This document shows positions 43,055 to 51,388 of a DNA stretch of 64,000 bases, piece after piece. A program made the position numbers and the translations under genes. The notes beneath the pieces are model-generated. The model had not been told where the DNA came from, did not search any database, and saw only the letters and a list, made by a program, of their open reading frames with translations. Every line of letters starts with the position of its first letter. Position 1 is the first letter of the stretch. Source of the stretch: Brevibacterium sp. S22 (GTDB lineage Bacteria; Actinomycetota; Actinomycetes; Actinomycetales; Brevibacteriaceae); contig NZ_RHFG01000018.1 in the NCBI RefSeq assembly GCF_004745485.1, positions 17,907 to 81,906 on the forward strand, given 5' to 3'.

Positions 43055-44347
43055 TCAGTTTTCGGCCAGCTGTGCCAGCCGGCGACCGGCCAAGTGGGCG
43101 AGGAACAGTGCCTGGTCGGCCAGGCCGTCATCGCTGTGGCGAGCGCGCGGTGAATGGTTGGCCTCTCGTTCGTCGACCGGCAGGTTCGGCAGCGCGACAC
43201 CGAAGTGCCCATAGGCGCCGGGCACGGCGTCGAGGACGCGGGAGAAGTCCTCGGAGCCGGGCAGCGGGTTGGCCTTGCGCACGGTCCGCTCCTCACCGAA
43301 GAGTTCGGTGAAGGTAGAGAGGAAGAATTCGGCTTCGGCGTCATTGTTGATCGTCGGGGGAAGGATCTGTTCGTATTCCACCTCGGCGGACAGCCCGTGG
43401 GCGGCGACGAGGTCACGGACGAGGTTGGGCAGCTCTGCCTCGGCGCGGGAGGTCACGGTTTCGGAGAACGTGCGGACGCTGACGACGAGAGTCGCGAAGT
43501 CGGGGACGACGTTCGGGGCGGTGCCGCCGTTGAACTGGCCGACGGTGACGACGAGGGGATCGAAGATGTCGAAGCGGCGGGTGACGTACTCCTGCAGCTG
43601 GCCGACGAGCATCGCTCCGACCTGGATGGGGTCCTTGCCGGTGGCCGGGCGGGAGGCGTGGGTGCCTTTGCCGTGGACGGTGATCGTCATCTTCGAGAAC
43701 GCCGCCATATAGGACCCAGGGCGGGAGCTGGCGACTCCGAGGTCGGCGTCGGCAGAGACGTGGATGCCGAAGGCGGCTTTGACGCGGGGTCCGGCGGCGT
43801 CGAGGACGCCTTCGTCGATCATCTTCCCGGCCCCGTCGAATCCCTCCTCGCCGGGTTGGAACATGAATACGACGTCACCGGGCAGGGATTCGCGGTCGCG
43901 GTGGAGGAGTTTGAGTGCACCGACGAGCCCGGCCGTATGCAGGTCGTGACCGCAGGCGTGCATCCTCCCCGAGGTGGCCGCGAAGTCGAATCCGGTCGCC
44001 TCGGTGACGGGCAGCCCGTCCATATCCCCGCGCAGCAGCACGGCGGGCACGACCCCGGTCGAGTCCTCCTTGCGGGCCCCGCCGCGGAGGACGACGATGA
44101 TCGAGGACAGATTCTCTCCCGTGCTCACCTCGATGTCGAGGCCTTCGATGGCTTCGAGGACGAGCTTCTGCGTGACCGGCAGGTCGAGTCCGACCTCGAC
44201 GTTCTCATGGAGTGCGCGGCGGAGGGTGACGAGGCCGGGCGCGATGTCTGCGGCGTCCTCGGCGGTGGGCAGGTGGATGGGGGTTGTCGGGGTTGTGGTG
44301 TCGTCGCCAGCGGCAGTGTCGGTGGAGGTGCTGGGAAGTGAGCTCAT
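43055..44347 (-). CDS. M20-family metal-dependent amidohydrolase
   Basis: This is a zinc- or manganese-dependent hydrolase of N-acyl amino acids or similar amides, 430 residues. GRMHACGHDLHTAGLVG near residue 120 and FQPGEEGFDGAGKMI near 155 provide metal ligands and the general-base glutamate. HVSADADLGVASSRPGSYMA and GKGTHASRP are typical of the IAA-amino-acid hydrolase/hippuricase branch. The first 25 residues are Ser/Thr-rich. The start at 44347 is the first good ATG. It lies between nnr and the DJ-1-like gene on the same strand; substrate unknown. Confidence 0.9.
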   Translation of the reverse strand: MSSLPSTSTDTAAGDDTTTPTTPIHLPTAEDAADIAPGLVTLRRALHENVEVGLDLPVTQKLVLEAIEGLDIEVSTGENLSSIIVVLRGGARKEDSTGVVPAVLLRGDMDGLPVTEATGFDFAATSGRMHACGHDLHTAGLVGALKLLHRDRESLPGDVVFMFQPGEEGFDGAGKMIDEGVLDAAGPRVKAAFGIHVSADADLGVASSRPGSYMAAFSKMTITVHGKGTHASRPATGKDPIQVGAMLVGQLQEYVTRRFDIFDPLVVTVGQFNGGTAPNVVPDFATLVVSVRTFSETVTSRAEAELPNLVRDLVAAHGLSAEVEYEQILPPTINNDAEAEFFLSTFTELFGEERTVRKANPLPGSEDFSRVLDAVPGAYGHFGVALPNLPVDEREANHSPRARHSDDGLADQALFLAHLAGRRLAQLAEN

Positions 44348-44444
44348 GGTTCTGAGTCTATTACCGTGCTGGTTACGCCTCATACAAGCGCACCGCACAA
44401 ATCATTACGCCCCGGTAGTGCGAGACTGTACTCGAATTCGACGC

Positions 44445-45065
44445 TCACACCAGTCCGTGGTGGGCGGCGAACGGATCCCAGTCGGAATCGGTGTGGATGT
44501 CGAGTTCGATGTCGCGCGCTGCGGTCGCGGCCGCCTCGGCGCCGTGGAGATGGGCGATGAGTGCGGCGGTCATGTCCATGCCCGCGGCCACACCCGATGA
44601 GGTCCACCGATCCCGGTCCTCGACCCACCGTGCCTGCGGCACCCAAGTGACAGCCTCTCCGAGTTCAGACGCCCATGTGAACGCCTTCTTGTTCGACGTC
44701 GCCCGGTACCCGTCGAGCAGGCCCGCGGCCGCGAGGACCGCCGAACCGGTGCACACCGAGGTGATGAGGTCGGCATCGGCCGACCAGTTCACGAGGCTGT
44801 CGAGGAAGCTTCGGTCGTCGACCAGCTGGCGGGTGCCCATTCCGCCGGGGACCAGGACGATGTCCGGGGTGGACGCGGTGTCGAAGGACTCGGAAGCGAT
44901 GACTTCGATGCCCTGAGCGCTGCGCACGCGGCCCGGATGTGTCGCGACACAGCTCAGGGCGAAGGAATCCGGGAGTCGGCTGAAGAGTTCGACGGGGCCG
45001 AAGACGTCGAGCACCTCGAAGCCGTCGAAGAGCACCACTGCAACACTGCGAGTCCGTGAGTCCAT
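44445..45065 (-). CDS. DJ-1/PfpI-family protein
   Basis: The 206-residue product starts MDSRTRSVAVVLFDGFEVLDVFGPVELF, the typical strand of GATase1-like DJ-1/PfpI proteins, and has the nucleophile-elbow SVCTGSAVLAAAGLLDG with Cys near residue 105 and TSSGVAAGMDMTAALI near 155. The pattern is closest to isonitrile hydratase-like members and to the N-terminal domain of GlxA-type regulators, but there is no helix-turn-helix. It is placed between acpS and the M20 gene. Confidence 0.87.
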   Translation of the reverse strand: MDSRTRSVAVVLFDGFEVLDVFGPVELFSRLPDSFALSCVATHPGRVRSAQGIEVIASESFDTASTPDIVLVPGGMGTRQLVDDRSFLDSLVNWSADADLITSVCTGSAVLAAAGLLDGYRATSNKKAFTWASELGEAVTWVPQARWVEDRDRWTSSGVAAGMDMTAALIAHLHGAEAAATAARDIELDIHTDSDWDPFAAHHGLV

Positions 45066-45117
45066 GGACTCATTGTCTCAGCTGCGGCGTCAGTCGTCCG
45101 GTGTCGGGCCCCTAGCG

Positions 45118-45576
45118 TCAGACCTCCGGTGAAGGATTCCGTCCGTACATCGAATGGGTGAAATGCTCGGCGACCCCCTCGATGTCGGGACTCAGCGACG
45201 GCCCCTCCCCCTCGGCGATGACGAACGTCATCGTCAGGTGCGCATCGTGGGTGATCGACAGGTGGATGTTCGTGCCGCCGACGGCACGGAAATGTTCGAG
45301 CACCAGCCCGCGCAGACGGAAACTCGGCGCACCGGATAAGGCGGGGACCACCTCGGCGGACTGCCACGGCAGCCATCCGGGGAAGCCGATCGCCTTCTTC
45401 AGCGCCTCCTTCGCGGAGAACCGGGCAGCCAAGGAGGCATCAGTGCGACGTTTGCCGTTGCGTTTGAGCTGCTCGGCCGGGGTGAGCAGACGGTCGAGGA
45501 GTTCAGGCACCCGTTCGATGTGCTCGGCGAAGCGCGGCACATCCGCGATGTCAGTGCCGATCCCTAGAATCGCCAT
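45118..45576 (-). CDS. acpS: Holo-[acyl-carrier-protein] synthase
   Basis: It transfers phosphopantetheine from CoA to ACP serine. The 152-residue product starts MAILGIGTDIADVPRFAEHI, with the metal-binding aspartate, and has ARFSAKEALKKAIG with the catalytic Glu/Lys near residue 55 and HLSITHDAHLTMTFVIAE near 105. A C-terminal extension of about 25 residues beyond the usual end is present. It follows glmS by 75 bp on the same strand. Confidence 0.93.
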   Translation of the reverse strand: MAILGIGTDIADVPRFAEHIERVPELLDRLLTPAEQLKRNGKRRTDASLAARFSAKEALKKAIGFPGWLPWQSAEVVPALSGAPSFRLRGLVLEHFRAVGGTNIHLSITHDAHLTMTFVIAEGEGPSLSPDIEGVAEHFTHSMYGRNPSPEV

Positions 45577-45651
45577 AACCGAACCTCCTCAGAGAACACC
45601 AACCTGCTCAGGTGCCGGACCGGACATCGTCTGGCCCGGCACCGAGGCGGA

Positions 45652-47526
45652 TCACTCGACCGTAACCGACTTTGCGAGGTTGCGCGGCTGGTCGACGTCG
45701 AGGCCCTTGGCCGTGGCGAGCTCCATCGCGAAGATCTGCAGCGGAACGGTCGTCAGCAGCGGCGCCATGAGCGTCGTCGTCTCGGGCACGAAGATGACCT
45801 CGGAAGCGAACTGATCGACCTCCTCGTCGCCTTCCTCGGCGATGACGACGGTGTTCGCACCGCGGGCGCGCACCTCCTGGATGTTCGAGATGACCTTTGC
45901 GTGCAGCGAGTCCCGACCGCGCTTGGACGGCACGACGATGATGACGAGCTGACCGTCGTCGATGAGCGCGATCGGCCCATGCTTGAGCTCACCGGCGGCG
46001 AATCCCTCGGCGTGGATATACGCGAGCTCTTTGAGCTTGAGCGCACCCTCCATCGCCACCGGGTAGCCGACGTGACGGCCGAGGAACAGCACCGAACCGA
46101 CTTCCTGATTGCGGTCGGCCAGGGCGAGGACCTGCGACTTCGTCTCATCAAGGATGTGCTGGATCTTCTCCGGAATGGTCTGCAGTTCGTTAAGGATCGC
46201 TGCGATCTCATCGCGGAACTTATTGCCCCGCAGCTGCGCGAGGTAGAGGCCGAGCAGGTAGCAGGCGACGACCTGCGACAGGAACGCCTTCGTCGAGGCC
46301 ACGGCGATCTCCGGGCCCGCGTGCGTGTACAGGGCGGCATCGGATTCGCGGGGGGTCGTCGATCCGAAGGTGTTGCAGATCGCGATGACCTTCGCACCCT
46401 GCTGACGGGCATGGCGCACGGCCATGATCGTGTCCATCGTCTCCCCGGACTGCGAGATCGCCACGACCAGCGTCTTCTCCGTCACCACCGGATCGCGGTA
46501 GCGGAATTCGTGGGCGAGCTCCACCTCGGTGGGGATGCGGCACCAATGTTCGATCGCGTACTTCGCGACCTGCCCGGCGTACGCAGCGGTGCCGCACGCG
46601 ATGACGACGATCTTGTCGACGGATTTGAGCACGTTCTCGTCGATGTGCATCTCATCCAGCGTCAGCCGACCTTCGGTGTCCAGGCGTCCGAGCAGAGTAT
46701 CGGCCACGGCCTGCGGCTGATCATGGATCTCCTTGTCCATGAACGACGCGAAGCCGCCCTTCTCCGCCGAGGCGGTGTCCCAATCGACCTGGAACTGCTC
46801 ACCTTCGACGAGGTTGCCCTGCGTATCCGTGATCGTGACCTCATCAGGGGTGATGGTCACGACCTCGTCCTGACCGATCTCCACCGCCGTGCGGGTGTAG
46901 TCGATGAATGCGGCGACGTCGGAGCCGAGGAAGTTCTCGCCTTCGCCGAGGCCGATGACCAGCGGCGAGTTCCGGCGTGCGGCGACGACCTGTCCGGGCT
47001 GGTCGGCATGGACGGCGAGCAGAGTGAACGCGCCCTCGAGTTCGTCGGCGGTCGTGCGCATCGCGGCTGTGAGGTCGCCGGTGGTCCGGTAGTTCTTGGC
47101 CAGCTGGGCGGCGGCCACCTCGGTGTCGGTTTCGGAGAGGAACTCGACGCCGTCGGCGACGAGGTCCTTCTTCAGGTGGGCGAAGTTCTCGATGATCCCG
47201 TTGTGGATGAGCGCGAGCTTGCCGCCGTCGGCCAGGTGCGGGTGGGCGTTGACGTCGGTGGGTCCGCCATGGGTGGCCCAGCGGGTGTGGCCGATTCCGG
47301 TCTGTGCCGCGGGCAGCGGGTTGGCCTCGATCTCCTCGGTCAGGGCGGAGAACTTTCCGGCCTTCTTCGCCGAGGCGAGCTGACCCTCGGGTGTCACGAG
47401 CGCGACTCCCGCCGAGTCGTAGCCGCGGTACTCGAGCCTCTTCAGGCCGCCGAGCACGACATCGAGCGCCGAGTGATCGGCATTGTCAACGGGGGCCTTC
47501 GATACATAGCCAACGATTCCACACAT
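45652..47526 (-). CDS. glmS: Glutamine-fructose-6-phosphate aminotransferase (isomerizing)
   Basis: It makes glucosamine 6-phosphate for peptidoglycan. The 624-residue product starts MCGIVGYV, placing the glutaminase nucleophile at Cys2, so the ATG at 47526 is chosen over an upstream ATG at 47544. The glutaminase domain (GIGHTRWATHGGPTDVNAHPH near 75) is followed by two SIS domains (IACGTAAYAG, SQSGETMDT, STKAFLSQ). It ends DQPRNLAKSVTVE as expected. No glmS ribozyme is expected or seen in the upstream region. Confidence 0.96.
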   Translation of the reverse strand: MCGIVGYVSKAPVDNADHSALDVVLGGLKRLEYRGYDSAGVALVTPEGQLASAKKAGKFSALTEEIEANPLPAAQTGIGHTRWATHGGPTDVNAHPHLADGGKLALIHNGIIENFAHLKKDLVADGVEFLSETDTEVAAAQLAKNYRTTGDLTAAMRTTADELEGAFTLLAVHADQPGQVVAARRNSPLVIGLGEGENFLGSDVAAFIDYTRTAVEIGQDEVVTITPDEVTITDTQGNLVEGEQFQVDWDTASAEKGGFASFMDKEIHDQPQAVADTLLGRLDTEGRLTLDEMHIDENVLKSVDKIVVIACGTAAYAGQVAKYAIEHWCRIPTEVELAHEFRYRDPVVTEKTLVVAISQSGETMDTIMAVRHARQQGAKVIAICNTFGSTTPRESDAALYTHAGPEIAVASTKAFLSQVVACYLLGLYLAQLRGNKFRDEIAAILNELQTIPEKIQHILDETKSQVLALADRNQEVGSVLFLGRHVGYPVAMEGALKLKELAYIHAEGFAAGELKHGPIALIDDGQLVIIVVPSKRGRDSLHAKVISNIQEVRARGANTVVIAEEGDEEVDQFASEVIFVPETTTLMAPLLTTVPLQIFAMELATAKGLDVDQPRNLAKSVTVE

Positions 47527-47616
47527 GAGGGAGATTTTACGCACTCACCGGCGATCTCGTGTATTTCGGCGAGTCACGATCAGGTCAACGTGACGAACTG
47601 CACGCGCGCGAGTCGG

Positions 47617-47742
47617 TGGGGCCGCCTCGGCGAAGGTGGGGTTAGGTTCGTCGGGCCGCCTCGGTGGGGGTGGGATTGGGTTCGTCGAGCCATCCCGGTG
47701 AGGGTGGGCTGGGACAGCGGGGCCACCTCGGCGAAGGATGCG
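47617..47742. repeat. Degenerate tandem array of GGCCGCCTCGGCGAAGG-type units
   Basis: Four imperfect units of about 32-35 bp lie between glmS and coaA, each starting GGG(G)CC(G/A)CCTCGG and followed by GTGGG and often GGTTCGTC. The units begin near 47618, 47653, 47687 and 47719. This gap is the divergent upstream region of glmS and coaA, so the array may sit within control DNA. Confidence 0.7.
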
Positions 47743-47768
47743 AACATGACGCATGACACAATGGGCGA

Positions 47769-48806
47769 ATGAGCTCAGTCGACCCCCAGCTGGACCGTGC
47801 GCGCCGGCTTGCAGGCCTCAATATCGCCCGCCGGAGCGAGCCGGACACGACGTCCCCGTTCTGGGAGTTCGATCGGGAGGTGTGGGGCACGCTGGCCCAG
47901 GCGACTCCGCTGCCGCTGAAGCAGCGCGACATCGAGAGGCTGCGCGGCCTCGGCGATCGGATCAACCTCGACGAGGTGGCCCAGGTCTACCTGCCGCTGT
48001 CACGACTGCTCAACCTCTATGTCTCCGCCCGCCGGGCGAAACACGATCTGACCAGGGAGTTCTTCTCTCCCCTGCACGAACGCGGGCTGGAACCGCAGGA
48101 TGCCAAGCGCACACCTTTCGTCATCGGCGTCGCCGGGTCGGTGGCCGTGGGCAAGTCGACGACGGCGCGTGTGCTCCGGGAGCTGCTCGCCCGCTGGCCC
48201 GACACCCCGCGTGTCGAACTCATCACCACCGACGGGTTCCTCTACCCCAACGCCGAACTCGATCGCCGGCGTCTCAACGGGCGGAAGGGGTTCCCCGAAT
48301 CCTATGACCGGCGCAAACTGCTCAAGTTCATCTCCGCCGTGAAATCCGGGGCGCCCGAGGTCCGCGCGCCCGTGTACTCGCACCACACCTATGACATCGT
48401 CCCCGGCGCCGAGGTGGTCGTCCGCTCGCCCGATGTCCTCATCGTCGAGGGTCTCAACGTCCTCCAACCCGCCCGTCCCCGTCAGGACGGGACCGTGGGC
48501 TTGGCCATCAGCGACTACTTCGACTTCTCCGTCTATGTCGATGCGCGCTCCCGAGATATCCGGCAGTGGTATGTCTCGAGGTTCCTCAAGCTCAAGCATG
48601 GTGCGTTCCAGGACGAGGACTCCTACTTCCACCGCTACTCGCAGCTCGATGATGAGGAGGCGGTCACCCTGGCCACGGAGATCTGGGACTCCATCAACTT
48701 CCCGAACCTGCGCGAGAACGTCCAGCCCAGCCGTGGCCGAGCCGACCTCGTGCTCCACAAATCCTCCGACCACACCATTCGGAAGGTGCAGCTGCGGAAG
48801 CTGTGA
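47769..48806 (+). CDS. coaA: Type I pantothenate kinase
   Basis: This is the first step of CoA synthesis. The 345-residue product begins with [11 protein letters not shown], the type I signature, and has Walker [18 protein letters not shown] near residue 120, [17 protein letters not shown] near 155 and [21 protein letters not shown] near 215. The length is slightly above average. It stands alone, divergent from glmS, and is followed by a long GC-rich non-coding stretch. Confidence 0.95.
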   Translation: MSSVDPQLDRARRLAGLNIARRSEPDTTSPFWEFDREVWGTLAQATPLPLKQRDIERLRGLGDRINLDEVAQVYLPLSRLLNLYVSARRAKHDLTREFFSPLHERGLEPQDAKRTPFVIGVAGSVAVGKSTTARVLRELLARWPDTPRVELITTDGFLYPNAELDRRRLNGRKGFPESYDRRKLLKFISAVKSGAPEVRAPVYSHHTYDIVPGAEVVVRSPDVLIVEGLNVLQPARPRQDGTVGLAISDYFDFSVYVDARSRDIRQWYVSRFLKLKHGAFQDEDSYFHRYSQLDDEEAVTLATEIWDSINFPNLRENVQPSRGRADLVLHKSSDHTIRKVQLRKL

Positions 48807-48858
48807 GCGGGACCCTGCGATCGCACTGCTGCCGTCGCGGCTGCGGCGCGGCGGTTGC

Positions 48859-48957
48859 GGTCTCGGCTGCGGTACGGCGGTTGCGGAGGCGCGGCTGCGG
48901 TACGGCGGTTGCGGTACGGCGGTTGCGGTACGGCGGTTGCGGTACGGCGGTTGCGGC
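48859..48957. repeat. 14-bp tandem repeat array (GTTGCGGTACGGCG)
   Basis: At 48901-48950 the 14-bp unit repeats head to tail with exact period (TACGGC at 48901, 48915, 48929, 48943). A more degenerate copy lies upstream near 48873. Because 14 is not a multiple of three, a coding role is unlikely. Confidence 0.85.
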
Positions 48958-49101
48958 GGCGCGGCAGTATGGTGCGGTGGCCGGCACCGTTGTGGCGGTG
49001 CGGCGCGATGGTTGCGGTGGCCGGCGTCGTTGGGGCGCGTTTCGATGGCGCTGTGACGGGCCTCGCCCGGCGTGAGGAAATAGTTTCGCCTTCTCCGCAG
49101 T

Positions 49102-49114
49102 TGCACAGTGTGCA
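49102..49114. promoter_or_regulatory. Perfect TGCACA-g-TGTGCA palindrome upstream of ABC exporter
   Basis: A 13-bp perfect palindrome lies 145 bp before the exporter ATG, overlapping TTGCAC which could be a -35 element. It is an operator candidate for an unidentified repressor. Confidence 0.4.
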
Positions 49115-49258
49115 CTGTTCTATCCTTCGCCGGTGGGCCACCCGCCCGCGGCGGCGACCGGCTGCGGGCGATCCCCGCACCGCCCCGGGTGTTCTGGCAC
49201 GTCACCACCCATGATCCCCGTGGGGCCTCGGTCGCATCAGCAGCAGAAAGGGGCCTGC

Positions 49259-51121
49259 ATGAGTTCGCCATCCGCGCACCGTGTCATGTACTCCTCGGTC
49301 AAGACCCAGAAGACCCCGCAGACTTCGATCCAACCGGGGATCTACCGACGGATCGCCGGGTATGCCTCCCGGCACAAGCGCAAGCTCACCGTCTTCCTCG
49401 TCCTCTCCGTGCTCACCGCGGGAATCAGTGTGCTCAATCCGGTGCTGGCCGGCGACGTCGTCAACGCGATCACCGGCGGCGGCCCGGTCTCAACAGTGGT
49501 GTGGCTGGCCGTGGCGATCGGCGGTCTGGCCATCGCCGACGCCGCGATCTCGATCACGAACAGATACCTGTCCTCCCGGATCGGTGAGGGGCTCATCTTC
49601 GATCTGCGCACGGCCGTCTACGACCATGTCCAGTCGATGCCGATCGCGTTCTTCAACCGCACCCGCACCGGTGCCCTGGTCTCTCGCCTGAACACGGATG
49701 TCATCGGTGCTCAGCGAGCGTTTTCGAACACTCTGTCGGGAATCGTGTCGAACTTCGTCTCCCTGGCTCTGACCGTCGGCGTCATGGTCACGATCTCATG
49801 GCAGGTGACCGTGATGTCGATCCTCCTGCTGCCGCTGTTCATCATCCCCACCCGCATGCTGTCAGGTAAACTTGCGTCTCTGCAGTTCGAGGCCGCGAAC
49901 AACTCCGCCGACATGTCGACGAGGATGACGGAGCGGTTCTCCGCGGCCGGTGCCACACTGATCAAACTCTTCGGCGATCCCCGCAAGGAGAACGAGGAGT
50001 TCTCCGACCGTGCCGGGCAGGTCCGCGACATCGGGGTCAAGGTCGCGATGCTGCAGTCGACGTTCGTCTCCTCGCTGACATTGGTCTCTGCCCTGGCCCT
50101 CGCCCTGGTCTACGGCGTCGGCGGCGCCCAGGCTGTGGTCGGCAATCTCAACGCCGGTCAGGTCGTGACCCTGGCACTGCTGCTGACCAGGCTCTACACT
50201 CCGCTGACGATGCTCGCCAATGCCCGTCTGGACATCCAGAGCGCAGTCGTGTCGTTCCAGCGCGTGTTCGAGATCCTCGATCTCGTGCCCTACTTCAAGG
50301 AGCCCTCGCAGCCGGAGGCTCTGCCCGCCGGTGGGCTTGATGTGCAGTTCGATCACGTCGATTTCGCCTACCCCAGCGCCGAACAGGTCAGCCTGGCCAG
50401 TCTCGAGGACGTCTCCGTGCTCGATTCCCGCGGCAGCGACGAGGTCCTCCATGACTTGAGCTTCACAATTCCCGCCGGACACACCGTCGCCCTCGTCGGC
50501 TCCTCCGGTGCGGGCAAGTCAACGATCGCCTCACTTCTGCCGCGCCTCTACGACGTCACGGGCGGCAGGATCACCATCGGCGGAGTGGATGTTCGCGATC
50601 TGTCGTTCGCCGATCTGCGCGAAGCCGTCGGCGTCGTCACTCAGGACGGTCACGTCTTCCACGAGTCGATCCGCGCGAACCTCCGACTCGTCAATCCTGA
50701 CGCCACCGAGGATCAGATGCGCGACGCCATCGAACGAGCCCAGCTGACGGGAGTCATCAATGCGCTTCCCGATGGACTGGACACTGTCGTCGGCGAGCGC
50801 GGGTACCGACTCTCCGGAGGCGAGCGCCAGCGACTGACGATCGCCCGAATGCTCCTGGCCTCCCCGGAGATCGTCGTCCTCGATGAGGCCACCTCGGCGT
50901 TGGATTCGACGAATGAGGCCGCGATTCAGCAGGCCCTCGCCCAGGCGATGCACGGACGTACGGCTCTGGTCATCGCGCACCGCCTGTCGACGATCCGGCA
51001 GGCCGACACGATTCTCGTCGTCGAAGCCGGTCGCATCGTCGAGAAGGGTACGCACGAGGAGCTGGTGGGCAGCGGCGGCCGCTACGCCGAGCTCTACGCC
51101 ACCCAGTTCGCCTCGAGCTGA
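49259..51121 (+). CDS. ABC exporter half-transporter (fused permease-ATPase)
   Basis: This is a homodimeric or heterodimeric exporter of 620 residues. The transmembrane domain (about 30-330, six segments) has FNRTRTGALVSRLNTDV, the typical coupling stretch. The ATPase domain (about 360-610) has Walker A GSSGAGKST near 418, signature LSGGERQRLTIARMLL, Walker B IVVLDEATSALD and the switch histidine in IAHRLSTIRQAD. AAAGGGG precedes the ATG at 49259; a longer frame to 49133 crosses the control region. The cargo (drug, lipid or peptide) cannot be told. The next gene is a SARP-type regulator, so a link to a specialised metabolite is possible. Confidence 0.92.
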   Translation: MSSPSAHRVMYSSVKTQKTPQTSIQPGIYRRIAGYASRHKRKLTVFLVLSVLTAGISVLNPVLAGDVVNAITGGGPVSTVVWLAVAIGGLAIADAAISITNRYLSSRIGEGLIFDLRTAVYDHVQSMPIAFFNRTRTGALVSRLNTDVIGAQRAFSNTLSGIVSNFVSLALTVGVMVTISWQVTVMSILLLPLFIIPTRMLSGKLASLQFEAANNSADMSTRMTERFSAAGATLIKLFGDPRKENEEFSDRAGQVRDIGVKVAMLQSTFVSSLTLVSALALALVYGVGGAQAVVGNLNAGQVVTLALLLTRLYTPLTMLANARLDIQSAVVSFQRVFEILDLVPYFKEPSQPEALPAGGLDVQFDHVDFAYPSAEQVSLASLEDVSVLDSRGSDEVLHDLSFTIPAGHTVALVGSSGAGKSTIASLLPRLYDVTGGRITIGGVDVRDLSFADLREAVGVVTQDGHVFHESIRANLRLVNPDATEDQMRDAIERAQLTGVINALPDGLDTVVGERGYRLSGGERQRLTIARMLLASPEIVVLDEATSALDSTNEAAIQQALAQAMHGRTALVIAHRLSTIRQADTILVVEAGRIVEKGTHEELVGSGGRYAELYATQFASS

Positions 51122-51214
51122 CAGGAACGCCTCCCGTGCGGTGCCGGCACGTCGTGCGATGCCGGCGCGGGCGGTGCCGGCGCGGGCGACGGCCCTCCAG
51201 CTGTCCCAATTCCG

Positions 51215-51282
51215 CTCGGGTCACGCGAAACTCGAAAAAGTCGCCGCCGGTGACGACTTTTTCGAGTTTCGCGTGCCCTGAG
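51215..51282. repeat. 68-bp hairpin element, family A copy 1
   Basis: The outer arms are CTCGGGTCACGCG and CGCGTGCCCTGAG. The inner stem is CTCGAAAAAGTC pairing with GACTTTTTCGAG. It lies between the ABC exporter stop and the SARP gene. It has the same length and core as copies at 54686 and 55886. Confidence 0.88.
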
Positions 51283-51388
51283 ACGACCCTACGGCCGCTG
51301 ACCGGACGCCGGAGCCGCGAACGCCCCGAAAGTTCGTGAGGTTCGTCGAAGTATTCCGCCCGGTATCTCGAGACTCTACGATGACCGG

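Larger units (their letters stand above)
48807..49258. other. 452-bp non-coding gap with tandem repeat and operator candidate
   Basis: The first half is GGTTGCGG-rich low-complexity DNA including the 14-bp array. The second half (about 49075-49258) is less GC-rich and holds the TGCACA-g-TGTGCA palindrome and the leader of the ABC exporter. Open frames here are side effects of the repeats; I see no supported gene. Confidence 0.6.

Noticed and set aside
47200..47760. glmS ribozyme or tRNA gene in the glmS upstream region
   Set aside because: The region is filled by the GGCCGCCTCGG array; neither a cloverleaf nor a ribozyme core is seen.
48859..48957. Possible CRISPR array
   Set aside because: Repeats are head-to-tail 14-bp units without unique spacers and no cas genes are nearby.
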